Assembly: GCF_030867145.1 (NCBI RefSeq)
Contig: NC_134422.1
Coordinates: forward strand, 13,402,531 to 13,466,530
Direction: 5' to 3'
From: Opisthocomus hoazin
Lineage: Eukaryota > Chordata > Aves > Opisthocomiformes > Opisthocomidae
Length of the DNA: 64,000 bases
How positions within the stretch are numbered: position 1 is the stretch's first letter; every line of letters starts with the position of its first letter. The notes under the pieces were generated by a model that worked only from the letters and a program-made list of their open reading frames with translations, did not search any database and was not told where the DNA came from. Position numbers and translations under genes: made by a program. Shown here one piece after another: positions 11,837-24,714 of this stretch.

Positions 11837-14800
11837 GCACCACTGCAGTTGCACCTTTGCAATTCTCAGTCTAAATGTAGCGCTGTGGGCTGGCACCAGG
11901 CTGCATGACTTGTGTTGGTAATTCACCAGAACAAGCAGCTCTGAGGCCATCTGAAAACTGCAGGCTGTTTGCTCCAGTATAACTGGCACCAAGCAGTGAG
12001 ACCAGCCTGCCCCAGACAGACCTACAGCTGGTCACCTTGGTCTTACCAGTTACCATCAGCGGAAGCCCAGTCTAGCCCAGTTGCTCTAGGGGATCATCTG
12101 CATCCAGCGTGAACTCTTACACTTAGTTTTAGAAGGTGATCATACCTCTGGGGAGTTAGTCTGAGTACTAGAGCATGCACAAGGGGAGGTGCCATAGCTA
12201 AACTGATGAGCCTCTGTAGTAACAGCGTTGTATACGTGAGGGACCCGGGAAGGGCATACACTGAAGGATAGCAGTGCAGCAAGGAGACAGTTTACACCTT
12301 CCCACACAGCTGAGATCATGTCTGCTATATCCTGTGTGCCAGCTATATTGGGAAGCAGCTTGGGGCAGCTCTGAATTCCTCTTTTGTGTCTGGACGCCAC
12401 GTCATGGGTTGCCACCACCAAATTTCTGGCAAGCCAGGGATAAACAGCAAGCTTTAGGCTAGACACCTGCATTTGCCAGCGGGAAGGTTTCCATCAACTC
12501 CTCGGACTTCAGTTTCCAGTTCAGAAAAATACTTAAACCTGGATTTAACTCTAAGCAGGAACTCACTTCAGTTTGCCTTATTATTACATACAGTTTTTTT
12601 TTGTCATCTTACTCATGTTCTTAAAGTCAGAGATGTGCCAAAGCATCTTTCTGACAATGGTCCTTTATGTTGCCAGCGCTTAAGGTTTTTATAAGTTTAA
12701 AATGGCAGTAATATAACCTCACTCCATCCTAAGTGTAAGGATAAAATAGCTATTTTCAAACAGCTATAGAAAACTGTAGCTATTCATTTTCTTATAATTG
12801 AATGTTAGTTCCATTGTCAACCTGAGCACATCTACAGATGCTGCCGTCCCTTGGTGGTTGTTTAATTTATTTACCAATAACAGTGAACAAAGAATTTCCA
12901 GTCTAAAAATATGGTAAGCTTCCATCCAAAAAGAGCATGCAATCATAAGTTTAGTGTCTCAGTGGGATTTTTTTGTAACTCCTTTTGAGAGGAAAAACCT
13001 TCTTATATAGAAAATAGGTTCCTCATCTGTACATCTACACTTTACTGTAAATCCTACAAACAGCCTTAGTGAATTCATCAGAAAAAACTCAGCACATAAA
13101 CCCTGGCCACTGTTACCTTTGACTTCAATGTAGGCAGAGGTCAAGAGATTTTGTAAAAACATCTGGTGAGATTGTTTAGTGTAAGACACTAAGCAAATTT
13201 TTAAGAAAGATCGGAAAGAAGAATCATGAAAGTCTTAAAAAATCACTCTTAGCTTGCTGTGAATGCATGGATCTCATAAGGGCTTTCTGGCAACTGTCCA
13301 TCTTTCCAGGGTCATCCGTAATGCATAGCTGGAGAGGCACAGCAGTGTGGTGGCATCCGGGGGATCAGGAGAAAGGGAACATGTGGGTGGGCCAGACATT
13401 TATTTTCTTGGTGTCAATTATTGCCAAAACAGGTTATTGTAGTTGTATGGTCTATTTAGTTGAAATGTAATTTTTGTGGTGCTAATTATTTCCAAATTTA
13501 CTGGTTAGTTATAATTCTGAGATTGCTGTCTTGGTACTCCCAGAGATGTACAAGCTGTGGGAAGTGTTTCATAATATTAATGTATTTCCACAGCCCTAAG
13601 TCATTTGGCTAATGTTCCTAGAACACAAAAAGTAACATCCTCTAACAAGAAGGCACGGCTTGCTCCATAAAACAGCTGATCTGCATCGAAAAGGCAGTTT
13701 CCTCAATCTGATTGCACTGCAAGAAGTGAATGACTTAAAAGGAGCACAAAAGAAGCAAAATGTTGGATCTTGGCTTCCTTACGTCATTGCACAATTCCCT
13801 TATCCTGCCATTTTCCTGGGGGATGAGGGGGAGTACTGGCCATCCCACTGTTGCTGCAGGAAGTCTGTTGGATGTTGTTCCAAGGAAAGCTGGAAACGCT
13901 ACCTCCATTCTTTTAGGGCTAATTGTGCGACTGGGTTCAGTGGGAATTTTGTCCTTGACTTCTGCAGAAGCAGGATGCACAGGGGCTTGATTTGGATATT
14001 GCTAAGAGGAATGGGTTGACTACAACGTTGCCATCTGCTACCAGGACCCTAATTTTAGACCTTCGCCTGTGTCCCCAGTGGATGACCAGGGTTAGCAGTG
14101 GTTGGAGTTGTTACCCTTGGTTCCTGCCTGCGCTCGCTTTGTGACGAAGGGAAGGGCAAGTTTTTCTCTGTAGTACACTGGGACATTCAACATTGCGAAC
14201 AAACTTGCAAGATGGAAACTTCCAACAGCGCAGCCAGCCCTGGCACAGGCGACACATCTCTGATGAGTGCTGCCCGTTGGAAAGGCGCGCGCGCGCTGCG
14301 TTGTGCAGCCTCTGAAGAGCTTCAGGTGGTGATAACTCAGCCATAAGTGCTAGACAGAATGGCTTGAGGCTGCCCGGGAAGGTCACCCAACTTCTTTTCT
14401 TTCTTGTTTTTACTTTAAAAAGGAAGGTGTCATGGGTGGGAGGTGAAAGAACTGAAATAACCCCTATTGACAGAGAAACAGCAGAGAAACTGTGAGATTG
14501 GGGTCATGTTCACTGACTTCACAGGGACTGCGGTGCTGCATAGCGGGTGAAGATTAACCTATGAAACTCTCGGGAAATTTGCTGACTGTTCCCCCACACC
14601 ACCCCCAAAATAGAAAAGAAGATCTGGAGCTCCAACAGAATGCTGAGCTCCAGAAAGCTCAGTGCCTTCTGCGTGAGGAGACTCAGGAAATCTTGTCGTT
14701 GCATGTCACCCGGTGGGACCTGCTTTATGGCCCTTATTTTGGTGTTACTGGTATGTGTATCAGATGCTTTTAGAAGCATCCTTTTCACTTTAGCTTGTCA

Positions 14801-17800
14801 AAACTATATGGGATTCCTTTTAACTGGAGGTGGGGAGATGTTCGTCCTCTTTTAAAATCAAGTTTTGAAGTTTTCATGATTGTTTGCTGATAATTGAAAC
14901 ATTTGATCTGTTTAAGTGTGTAAGAAATGTTTACACAGCTTGTACATGCAGCTGTAGGATGGGAGTAGTACTGAAAGTCCCATACTGTTACGTGTGAAGA
15001 TGTTTTGCTACATCTGGGAGAATGTAAGCAACTAGGTCAGTGGTTTATGACTTCATGATTTGGAACAGAGGCAGAATTTGGGGGAGTAGTGGCAAGGCAC
15101 TGCTGGAGAACAAGTAACAAATGGAAAATCTGAATGATGACTTACACTAAAAATGTCAATGAAGAAAGCTGAACAAAATTAAATGTATGCATATGGCACA
15201 ACGCAGTTGTGTTTAACACATCCAGTGCTTGACTCTGCCTTGGGAGAAACAGCCTACGAGCGTGTGTCAGTGTTCTCCACCTGTATGAACACCGGGGGGC
15301 AAAGCAGCACACGGCAGGGGGACATCTGTAAACTTTCCCCTCAGACTCATCCAGTTCTAACTGCTGATACAATAGCAAGAGTGGTAACAAATTGTTTATA
15401 TATTTCTATTAATATTGAAATACTGAGGATTCTGTTGTGCTTGGCATAGACATGCAATTCACTGGCAACAAGATTGGACCTTTTGATTAGTTGACGGATC
15501 ACATATAATGGAGAAAGCTGCTCCTGGTTTATGTGCTCTTAAAACCATACCCACCTTAGTCCACCTGAAAACATCCCTCCTTGAGAAAGCAGAGTTCCTG
15601 GGTCAGAGAATTTGTTTTTGATATATTAGTCATATGCCACTGTAACATAATAAAGGGTCTTTTAAAGAAAGCAGTTGAAGCTGTGCCTGCTTTTGAGTGA
15701 TCCTCTTGGTTGGCTTAGCACGTGCTGGTGGCTTACCTTCTGGTAGCAGGTTCTTGAATTGAGGTTAGTGGTGAACAGACCAGAAGAAACAAATGATATC
15801 AAATGCCAGGGTGGCATGGCTCATACTGGAAGGGAGGAAGCAGGTATAAGTGTTTGATTGATGCATGTTGAGTTTCTAGTTATTGGTTGAATGGAGCACT
15901 TTTTCTAAGCACATTCCATGGGTTTTCATATTAGCTCAGTGTCTGGCCTCATTTTTGCAAGGGGAGTATTATGCTTGCACAACTGCCAGAAGGTTCTTTC
16001 TTCTGAGGGCAGGATAGGACTAAAGTGCAGGCCTGAAACACGTTTCCCTCAGTGTTTGCAATGCATTGTGCATATGGCACAGAGGTTTTGCACCAGCTGA
16101 TGTTTCAGCAGTGGACGTTGATTGGGCTTTTGGTCTTTTCTGATCCTGCTTGCTCAGCAACCAGTCCTAAGTCCTAAGAGGTTGTAGCTGCAGGCAGAGG
16201 GAGTCATTAGTGTTTGATATGGGAGGAAGCACACAGGAAGAAGGGGGAAAATACGGTCTGAGTACCAGGAAAATTGTCATCGGTAAGGTCTGGTGAGTAC
16301 TCAGATGACTGACACATCATCCTGAAGAGTGCAGGATGGCAGTGCAGAAGAGCTCAGGTAGCAAAGGCAAGTCTGTCTTCCTTCTCTGAAACCTCTGCTG
16401 AGGACTACTCTGGTGAGCTGTAGTGCTCACTGCGCTGCTTTAATCAGCTTAGCTACTGCAGCCACAGAGAAGTAGTCCCTGCAAAAGCACCGAAGGATTG
16501 TCCCTTCTAAGAGGACTTACTGGGCATTGTCTTCAGCAAACACTTCTTGGCCACTGGGGCCTCAGCTCAGAGGTGGCTGAGGTGAAGAGGCACTTGCAGG
16601 AGCTGGGCTGTGAGCAAAGGTCTGGCCTGTGTTACTTTTTGTGATCATCTGTAGTTGTGTGGTGGTGATGACTCTCGGCCTTTCCCGTTGGGACTGACAA
16701 ATATTGGTGGGAACACTCATGGGCACAGAAGGTCGTTTTCATCCCCACAGTAACTCCAGTGAGTTCAAGTCGTTCAGAGGCTCTGACCTTGATGGCATAA
16801 CCTGTATAGCGTTGGGGGAATATCTTCCAAAGGGAAAGGCGTTGGCCATCCCTGTACTGTCACAGCAAAGAAGTGCAGAACAAGAGCAAGGGTTAAAGCT
16901 CTGAGTAAAACAGCACGGGAGCCCGCTTAGAAAGGTGTAACTGAGCGCCTCTTCTCCAGAAGTTCATGCGTGAGTATGTATGTGTACGTCTCTCAAATTC
17001 ACTGCTGCCCAATTTCCCTTCTTCAAAATATCAACCAATTTCTGGTGCCAAGGAACCTAATCATCTATTTATTAAAATGAGACAGAGACCGTAAGTTTGT
17101 GTGAGGGAATGTTAAGGCAGTGTACATTGATCATGCTGATTTAGGACTGCACTGCCATCACAGCATTTCCGGAGACAAATTCTTTGCAGCTAATTGCATT
17201 ATAAATTCCGCTAAACCATTTTCATAAGGTATTTCCCTAAGATATAAGCCCTGTATCGAAAGTAAAACCAAAGAGAGCAAAGGAGCAGTTGTGGATTTTT
17301 TTCCTAATTAAATGAAAGTAAAACAAGAGAGAAAAAAAAAAAAGCAAATCACGTTGATTAAATACGAAGTCTTTTGTAAGGGGCTAGTTTTAAGCACTGT
17401 GGGACATGTTGAAACTCATGCAGATTTTCCAACTGAAATCCAAAAATGTAGAGTCCTGAGGTTCTTGTCCTTACATCGAGACAGTCCTGAGCTTCCCAAG
17501 TCAGCGTTTTGATGCCACCAAATTTCAGATGTGGTAATCTGGCATGTTGCGAATCTTCACTGTCTGAAAAAGTGACCTGGATGCTGGGCCACCTCCGGGA
17601 CAGCCCAGGGAGTGCGGCAGTGGGAACCAGCCCCTTGCTCCTGCTGCGGCAGCCCATGGCCGTGGGGTTACGCTGCCTGCGGTGGGTGTCCTGGGCTAGA
17701 GACGCAGGTAGGGAATCGCAGTTGCTGTGCCCAGCCGGTATGAACGCCTGTGTTGCTCACCAGAGAGTAGTTCCCCCAAGTACTTAGTGGTAGTACTCAG

Positions 17801-17860
17801 CAAAGTGCGTTTTTACGGGGGATCTCAGTCGTTTTTATCAAGCTGGGTCAGAAGACACTG

Positions 17861-17950
17861 GAGCAGAGAGCAGGTAATTGGATTTCCCAAGGAAGCATGG
17901 CAAGTAGTGGAGGACTGAGCCTGGCCTCCTTGTCTCCCAGCCTCCAGCAC
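17861..17950 (-). repeat. MIR-like SINE fragment
   Basis: The order GCAGGTAATTGGATTTCCCA, AAGTAGTGGAGGACTGAG, CTTGTCTCCCAG and CTCCAGCAC follows the reverse complement of the MIR SINE (GTTAAGTGACTTGCCCAAGG, AGTGGCAGAGC, CTCCTGACTCCCAG, CCAGTGCTC). Similarity is by eye over about 90 bp, as expected for a very old insertion. Confidence 0.5.
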
Positions 17951-19357
17951 AAAACAGCAGCCTGTAGCCTATGCTGTTTTAATATTTCTGTGGGTGACAG
18001 GGAGCAAAGCATGACATTTCTTCCATATTGAAGGGCACAAATTCTCATTCCTTGGAAATATTTGTCACTTTAAGTATGCCTATACAAATTCTCTTCTTGG
18101 TTCCTATAAGTGATGTGCTGTGAGCTCATTTTAGAGAGTCCAGGCAGGGAGAGATCATAGACCTGGAGGAGGTTGTGTTCATCTATGAGATGTTTCAGGT
18201 AGTTCTCATTTCAAAAAAAGCTATTCGGTAGTTCAGCAGCCGGGAAATTTCTTTGCCAGGGTACTTTTCCCGTAGGAAAGACTTTCCTACTAATGCCTTG
18301 TATGAAACTGGGAGTTGCAGCTCCCACGGTAGCTCTAGCTATGAGCCTGCTATCGGATTAGAAGAAAGCATTTTCTTTTCTTCCTCCTCCTCTCCCCCTC
18401 CCCATGCAGTAAAATTACTCAATTATGAAGAAATTGGGAGACAAATGTACTGCCTGTGGCCTTGTCCTCGAGCCGAGGGGTAGCTCTGGCTGTTTCAGCA
18501 GCCCCAGCTGGGATGTGGCTAAGCCCTGGTAGTCCCACGGGCACGACCCCACTCACCTAACTGTAGCCTCCTAAAAGTTCGGCACCCACTGTCACCAGTC
18601 ACCCTACTCCTGCCAGGGCTGGGGGGCACAGGGACTTCCCCCAAAGGCAATTTCCATCTGCACTTGCCTTCACAAAAGAAGGAGACTTCTCCTCATCTTG
18701 CCGATGGAGCCCCGATGCCTGAAGTTTAGGTGGCTGATGTTAGACGGGTCGAGTGAAGCTCATGGAGCTGGGTATTTCATGAGCTTGAGCATCGGTTCGT
18801 TTTCATCTTGCCCTGAGCTGGGTCAGGTATGAGCCGTTTGTCTCGAGGGGGAACTGTGGTGAAGTGGTTCCCTCAGGAGCAGCAGGTCGTGGTGGGACAA
18901 CCGTTAGATCCCAGGACTAGTTGCCTTATTAGGCCTCTCCATCTCTCTGCTCCAGACAGGAGAGACAGACGTTCATACCCTCTGTAAAGGTGCTGTGCCC
19001 CGATCATGAGGATGCTGTAGCAAACACGCCCAGGGTTGGCTCCCAGATCAAAGGAGCGAGTTCCCTGCATGACAACCATTACAGGTGCACCTAGGAGTGA
19101 CATAGGCCAGCGGTACATAGAAGAGATTGAAGCCAGGGGCTAGCTGAAAAAACTGTCATAAATGTTCCTCAGCCAAATTTGCAGAAATCAGATGACTATA
19201 AAGGAGAAGGCGGCTTCATAAAATTATCGCATCCTCCCCCCAAATGGGATTTTATCCTTGTGCGTAGGTAACGGCTGGCATAGGAGTGGGCTTGCCTCTG
19301 GGGGAGGGGGACATCTGCTTGCTGGTGGGAAGAGCAATTCTTGCAAAAAGCGAAGAA

Positions 19358-19376
19358 GGGGGGGAAGAGGGGAGGG
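19358..19376 (+). other. potential G-quadruplex tract
   Basis: A 19-nt purine stretch holds a run of 7 G, AAGA, 4 G, A, 3 G. This is enough for four runs of three G with loops of 1-4 nt. It lies in the SEMA5B intron, about 700 bp before the terminal exon, on the transcribed-sense strand. Confidence 0.4.
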
Positions 19377-20072
19377 AGGAAAACCCCATTTCTAAATTTT
19401 TATGGTAAAAGGGTCATTTGTGGTTCTTCTTTTTTATGTTGTTGTTGCCAACAATTGTTACGTGGTTGTTAAATTTTTTTTAAAATCATTTTAGTTTTTC
19501 CAAAAGTGACCATGATTTGTTACTTATACTGTAGCTTACAGAAGTGACACACTTAATATCGGGGGGTCCAAACCTGGATATCTACCAATGGAGATGGAGA
19601 TCAGGTAAATGCACACCTGCTCTTCCAAAGCGAAAAAGCTGCTGTTTGGCAACTGGTTTGAGAGGGAGCTGCAGGCTGCAACACGAGCATTGTGGAAGAG
19701 GTTAGACTGAGCGCTGCCATCGATCACCGAGTTTCCTGTAGGCCCAGCATGGTTTTGTGTGACAACGCTGTTGAGTCACCACGCCATCTACCAGGAGACT
19801 CCGGGTCCCTGGAGAAGGCTCTGGGTCCTGGCCCCAGCAGCAGCCGAGCGCAGGTCCACCGAAGGAGACCTGGCAGGAGCTGTGGTCCCCCGCAGAGTAG
19901 CCCCGTAGCGAGCACCACGTACTGTCTTACCCTCCCAGCCGGAGGGAAGGCGGTGGTGGCTGCAGCAGAGGCCGTGATGGAGAAGGCAGGTGAGAGGGAG
20001 GTGTCTGCAGGTAGAAAAGAGTAATGATGCCGCACCAGTGCCATGCCTGTCATTGCCTCTTCTCTTTTACAG

Positions 20073-20228
20073 ACACTTAACAAGAACAATTTGATACCGG
20101 ATGACAGGACCAACTTCTACCCCTTGCAGCAAACCAATGTGTACACGACAACCTATTATCCCAGTACACTGAATAAATATGACTACAGGCCCGAGGCCTC
20201 CCCGGGAAGGACCTTTACCAACAGCTGA
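20073..20228 (+). CDS. SEMA5B: SEMA5B terminal coding exon: distal cytoplasmic tail
   Basis: This 51-codon stretch plus stop completes the protein. It starts in phase 0, directly continuing MEFK from the previous exon, and reads TLNKNNLIPDDRTNFYPLQQ then TNVYTTTYYPSTLNKYDYRP and ends EASPGRTFTNS before TGA (20226-20228). The block LNKNNLIPDD.NFYPLQQTNVYTTTYYPS is the characteristic end of class 5 semaphorins. The tail is intracellular and unusually rich in tyrosine (seven in 51 residues), with FYPL, VYTTTYY and KYDY clusters. The last residues (GRTFTNS) differ from the mammalian ending as I recall it, so the extreme C-terminus seems the least constrained part. Acceptor CTCTTTTACAG ends at 20072. 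Identification as a class 5 semaphorin is essentially certain. Confidence 0.94.
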   Translation, partial: TLNKNNLIPDDRTNFYPLQQTNVYTTTYYPSTLNKYDYRPEASPGRTFTNS

Positions 20229-20318
20229 TGATGGACAGATCCCACAGGACTGGATCACTTCCTATATGAATTTTTTTTTAATTGATTTTATGGACCAAAT
20301 ACTGGCCCAGCCTCTAGA

Positions 20319-20326
20319 TGTAAATA
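20319..20326 (+). promoter_or_regulatory. Pumilio-type RNA motif in SEMA5B 3' UTR
   Basis: TGTAAATA exactly matches the Pumilio response element UGUANAUA and lies 91 nt after the stop codon, followed by TTGTACAG. Proximity to the stop makes it a plausible translational-control site. An 8-mer match can be chance. Confidence 0.3.
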
Positions 20327-22285
20327 TTGTACAGTAGGGTCTTTTTCTTTTTTTTCCTTTGGTTAATTGTATTTCTTGTAAACAGCACATCTCCTTACAA
20401 GGACAAAAATGCATATGGACCATTCTGCAGAGCTTTTGTGGATATTTGGCTGGAGTGGCTCTTACTACTGCAACTGTTTATGGCTGGAAGATCAGCGTTG
20501 CTGTCCAAGGCCGACGTTGTCAATGAGGTGGCAGTGCTGGGCTCGGTGGCCACCACGCAGCAGCCCACGACACGGGGGTGCACTCTAAGCAAGGCTCTGA
20601 GAGGTGGCCTCCTGGGGCAGGGAGGGCTGGCTGGCGAGGAGCATCCTTCCCGAGACAGGGTAGCACTGGTGCACTGGATGACGCAGCTCGTGAGACAGGC
20701 CGAGCGGGACTCCGTCTTGCCAACAACTTGAAGAACGTTTTCTTTTTCTTTTCCTTTTTTTATTTTTGATTTTTTTCTATGTTTCTGCAAAAAAAAAAAA
20801 AAGTGACTTTCAAGGGCAGTGTTCCCTGTATCTTCAAGAGAATCTTTTCATACCACAGGAAATACTCTCCTTAGCCTTCTTTGGAAATACGCAGCTCATC
20901 TGATGAGAAACAACACACAAAGAAAGTGCATTACCCAAAGAAGCTTTCTAGAATGTTTCCAGTTCTAATTAAAAGCAAATTATACAGGCAGTGAGACACT
21001 GAGAGAAGTAAATGTTGGAATAACGTCGGAGACATGAACTTGGAGTGCCTAACAAACAAAGTTGTTTATATCACTGGAAAAAAAAGATGTGATGCGCACA
21101 AGAGCCATGGGCTTTTTTTCTTTCTTTCTTGTTCTCTTTTTTTTCCCCCGAGACGGTGTTAACTCTTTTTGTCCTAGCTTTGATCCTGATTGTGCCTGCC
21201 AGGAAAGGCAACTTTAGAGGCCGTTGCTCTTCTTGTGGAAAATCACCATGCTTTGGGCTAATTTTTCCTCTTGTGTTATTGTTGGTTTTTAGTTCATTTA
21301 CTTTCAAAGAGTGAATAATTCTGACTTTGCAGGGGGAGGGTATTTTTGTAAGGAATGTTTCCATAGTCTGACATGACCCAGAAAGTCCGCTGCACATTCT
21401 TACAGCGTCTTCCAGTCAGTACTCTATGAAATAGTAACACAGCCAAGTAACGTGCATTTTTTGCCAATATCTCTTTATTTTTTCTGAACAAAAACAACCC
21501 AACAAACAAATGCTGCTGCAGCTATTGAAGTAAATTGAGGCAGTAGCATTATTAAACAGTATATCCAGCCTTGAAATGTAATTTTGTGTATGTGTGTGAC
21601 TGTGTCTATAAGAACTGTATTAGTTTGATGCAGAAGCCATGTTGTCTACAGCCAGATGTTTGTCCGACATAATTGTTTGGCAAAAAGGAAACTTATTGCT
21701 GGTGCTTAATGTACAATTACATCTGATGTGTTAGCAACGTGAACAAGTTCACCGCTGTTATCATTCAGTGTTTCTAAATATTTATAATGAACTCCTGATG
21801 CTAAGGATTTTAGAATGTCGCAATACTGAGCATGAGATAAAAGTACACCCCGAAATGCGCATGAGCTCCATGTGGTCCCGAGCTTGGCTTTGTTGTCTGC
21901 ATCTTACTCGAGCAATTGCCATGCCTGTGCTTGGCCATTGCCTCGGCCGTGTTCCCAGCGGTCCCGTTTGTCTTCGCTTTATTTCAGATTTCGCTGTAAG
22001 CCGACACCGGTCGTTTCTCAGTGCTGTTCCTTTGCAGTCGCTTGCTTGGAAGCCCAGCTTGGGCTGTGCACTCAGCTCTTTCACGTAGGCAGCCGGTAGG
22101 AGATGAAGAAAGACTGCTTTTCTTGTGACAAGTATATTGCTTTTCCTGTGAGGAAAAGCCAACATGGCTCTGTAAGCCTGTGTTACGGTGGTTTGACCAG
22201 AAGGCAAGAATAAAGTAGCCTCCCATTTTTAAATTACTCTGTTCAACTTCAGTTTGCAGTGATTGAAGGCTGTAGGGATATTTGT

Positions 22286-22291
22286 AATAAA
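22286..22291 (+). terminator. candidate proximal polyadenylation signal of SEMA5B
   Basis: AATAAA with GTGGGCTC just after it and CTCAGTGGTGCCC about 40 nt downstream. A second AATAAA lies 77 nt upstream at 22209-22214. Cleavage would give a 3' UTR near 2.1 kb. Confidence 0.35.
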
Positions 22292-24403
22292 GTGGGCTCA
22301 TTAGCACTGCCACAAGGACACCTTAGGCTCAGTGGTGCCCATCATTTTCAGCAGTTGCTTTTCTAATTTAGCAGCTCATCCTGTTTCTGCTCTGGTCTCA
22401 CCGGGTGAAGTAGAGGGAAGAGAGGAAGACACAGAGACAGAGAGGGGTGCCCTTTAATACATGTACTCGCATTTAAAGCAGCTGATGCAGACCTCGAAGC
22501 CCTGGCTGAAGCAGCCTGCTGCAACCCTCCAAGCAGGCCATCCGGGGCGCGAGCGGCAGGAGTGAAGCAGGACCACCAGCAAAGCAGGAGAGCACCAGCA
22601 GCCGGTTCCAGCACCTGCGGGGAGGCTCCTTCCAGGCCCCAACATCCCGTTTGAGGAGCGATGCCTTTGTGCCTCACGCCATCATGACTTTGCCCCGTCT
22701 CACTGAGTGTCTGCATCCCCCTCAGCAACACTGAAAAATCCTCACTTACAGTAGCCCTAGCAAGTGTGTAGCCCAGGGGTTGAAAATTATTACATTAGAG
22801 TGGTAGGAGGGTAGGATGGGATTTCCCAGCTTTAATTTATGTGATTCAGAAGAAAACATTGGCTCCCAAGATCACCCTAGCCATTGTACAATTAAGCCAT
22901 CTCTGAGCTTCCCCTTCAGAAGATTCCCTGTATCAATCAACACATTCTGCAATTGCCATGCACGTGGCACGGTTGCAGCTGGAGTTTGGGGGATGCAAGC
23001 GAGTCAAACTTTGCAATTATTTTAATTTTCTGTTTTTCCTTTCTTTTTTTGTTTGTTTTTCCCCCTCCTTAAACATTTTTCCATTTTCATCTTCACAAAA
23101 TAACACGATATAAACTTATTTTTTTTCCCAAAGTGCCACATAGCAGCTGAAATTATTTAAATGTTCAGCTCACCAAGAGAGGTCATTACTGCCATTGCGC
23201 TCAGGAGGTGGATATTTTGTAGGCTATTGGAGGGCAGATGCTTCGAGGGTGGTGCATGTGGTTATAGTTTCATCAAGACATTCCTTCTTGCCAGCCATCC
23301 AAATGGATTCAGCCCCTTTTCATATAATTGGCAATCACAGCAAGGGTCTGTAGACTCCATTCAAGCAGAAAGCAGAATCCAGGAGAGAGGAGACTGAGCA
23401 AAAAAAAGAAATCAGAACGCTTATTACTCAATTAATGTTTGCATGAGAGTGCAGTTCTTTAAGGATGATGTTAATGTGGCGTGAGGGTTGCATGTTTTAT
23501 GAGCTCTCTAATGCGTGGCAGGTTAATGACACCATGTACAGTGATATTCTTGCGATCCAGGTAATGCGGCAGCTTGATCATCAGGTCTGTAATAGCTGTA
23601 GCAGCTTGAATTGCTCCTGCAGCTGGATGTTAAACTTGCTAAAATTTCCTGTTCCTAAGGCCATCTTAAAGTACACTCGAAATGCATTTAGTTTGGGAGC
23701 GTTGCTTGCCAAAAGACTCATCTTGCTGCATTTTTTTTTTTTTTTCCTTTCACTTCTAAGACAGACAAGGGGAAGCCTGGGCAGTTCCTGCCTTGGTCTA
23801 GAGACACTGGTTCTCTGCAGGGCCTTTGGATAGGATTCGGGTATACAGTATGTCAAATATGATGGAAATCATACAGCCAAGTATGTAGCGGAAACGTCTT
23901 TAATTAGGCCGTTCTTCTTTCTTTTTCCATGGAAGTGGCTGCCTCTCTCCCTGCAGAAGGGGTGTGCCTCACTGCCTCACCCAGGCTGTGTTGTGCCGTT
24001 GCTGTCGAGCTTGACTTGGCCAGCTGTCACCCAGCAGAAATAGCTTGTGCAGCCCACTGCCAGACAAGCCCCCTGGCGATCAAACCCCAGCGTAAGAGGT
24101 GCTGTTGCGCTTAAGGTGCACTTGAATGTTCAGCGTATGAGCCAGGGCTGCTCTTCAACGTATGAACTGTACAGAGACTATAGGAGAAGAATACGTACTG
24201 TCTCACCACCACTGTTCCTAATGCCTTACGTTCAAAAAATGAGACGGTTGGTTGGAAATCAACAGAGAGTAGGAATGGAGTCCACGTCTGACGCAGACGA
24301 TTTGATGCCTCCAGCGTTAATGTGATGTTAAGCCCACCTGGAGAGACAATTGCTGTCCACTGAGACTGATTTATTCTTTGTACCAAATGTAGTGGGGGGA
24401 GAG

Positions 24404-24433
24404 TTATATATATATAAATATATATATATAATA
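24404..24433. repeat. AT microsatellite
   Basis: Alternating TA with one AAA interruption, about 30 bp. More AT-rich sequence with TATATATTTA-like and ACACACA stretches continues to 24550. Confidence 0.85.
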
Positions 24434-24666
24434 ATGTAAATGTAAAGTTTGTGTAACAACTTACTCTTTTTTTGTAATAGTGTATACATCTATCAGTGGA
24501 TAGATACAGTATATATTTATAATATATACACACACAATATATATATTTAGCAAAATGCCTACAGAGAAAGCTTAGAATAAGAAAGGCAGTGCTGGTATTC
24601 AAATTCCAGAGGGACAAATTAAGAACCCCCCCCCTGTGAAAATCTAGTATCCTTTCCATTAGGTTT

Positions 24667-24714
24667 ACAGAATCACAGAATCACAGAATGTTAGGGGTTG
24701 GAAGGGACCTCGAG
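24667..24714 (-). mobile_element. severely 5'-truncated CR1 3' tail
   Basis: Three AATCACAG-type octamers followed by the GGGTTGGAAGGGACCTC block are the reverse complement of the CR1 LINE 3' terminus (GAGGTCCCTTCCAACCC followed by ATTCTGTG repeats). Only about 48 bp inserted, with the 3' end at the left, as is typical for heavily 5'-truncated bird CR1 copies. Confidence 0.85.

Larger units (their letters stand above)
2992..20072 (+). other. SEMA5B: SEMA5B last coding intron, about 17 kb
   Basis: Intron between MEFK and TLNKNNLI, a junction that is contiguous in the known protein, so no constitutive exon is missing. It runs from donor GTAGGG at 2992 to acceptor CTCTTTTACAG ending at 20072. 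It holds degraded CR1-type LINE pieces near 4.3-4.9 kb and 11.4-11.7 kb, MIR-like SINE pieces near 3.8 and 17.9 kb, a 23-bp inverted repeat at 9.5 kb, a 23-nt T run at 11814-11836, and an exact POU-dimer palindrome at 6459. The part just before the last exon (about 19.7-20.0 kb) is GC-rich. No other gene was recognised inside it. Confidence 0.85.
20229..22310 (+). other. SEMA5B: SEMA5B 3' UTR (minimum extent)
   Basis: Sequence after the SEMA5B stop has the look of a vertebrate 3' UTR: AT-rich, poly-T and poly-A tracts, GT-rich stretches near 21580-21600, and no coding exons. AATAAA signals occur at 22209-22214 and 22286-22291, giving a UTR of about 2.1 kb. A stronger-looking end lies at 26492 (separate entry), so a 6.3-kb UTR is equally possible. 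The end is not determined by sequence alone. Confidence 0.5.

Noticed and set aside
24111..24659. 182-codon minus-strand open frame
   Set aside because: Runs through an AT microsatellite (repeated Tyr-Ile codons) in the 3' flank of SEMA5B; composition artefact.
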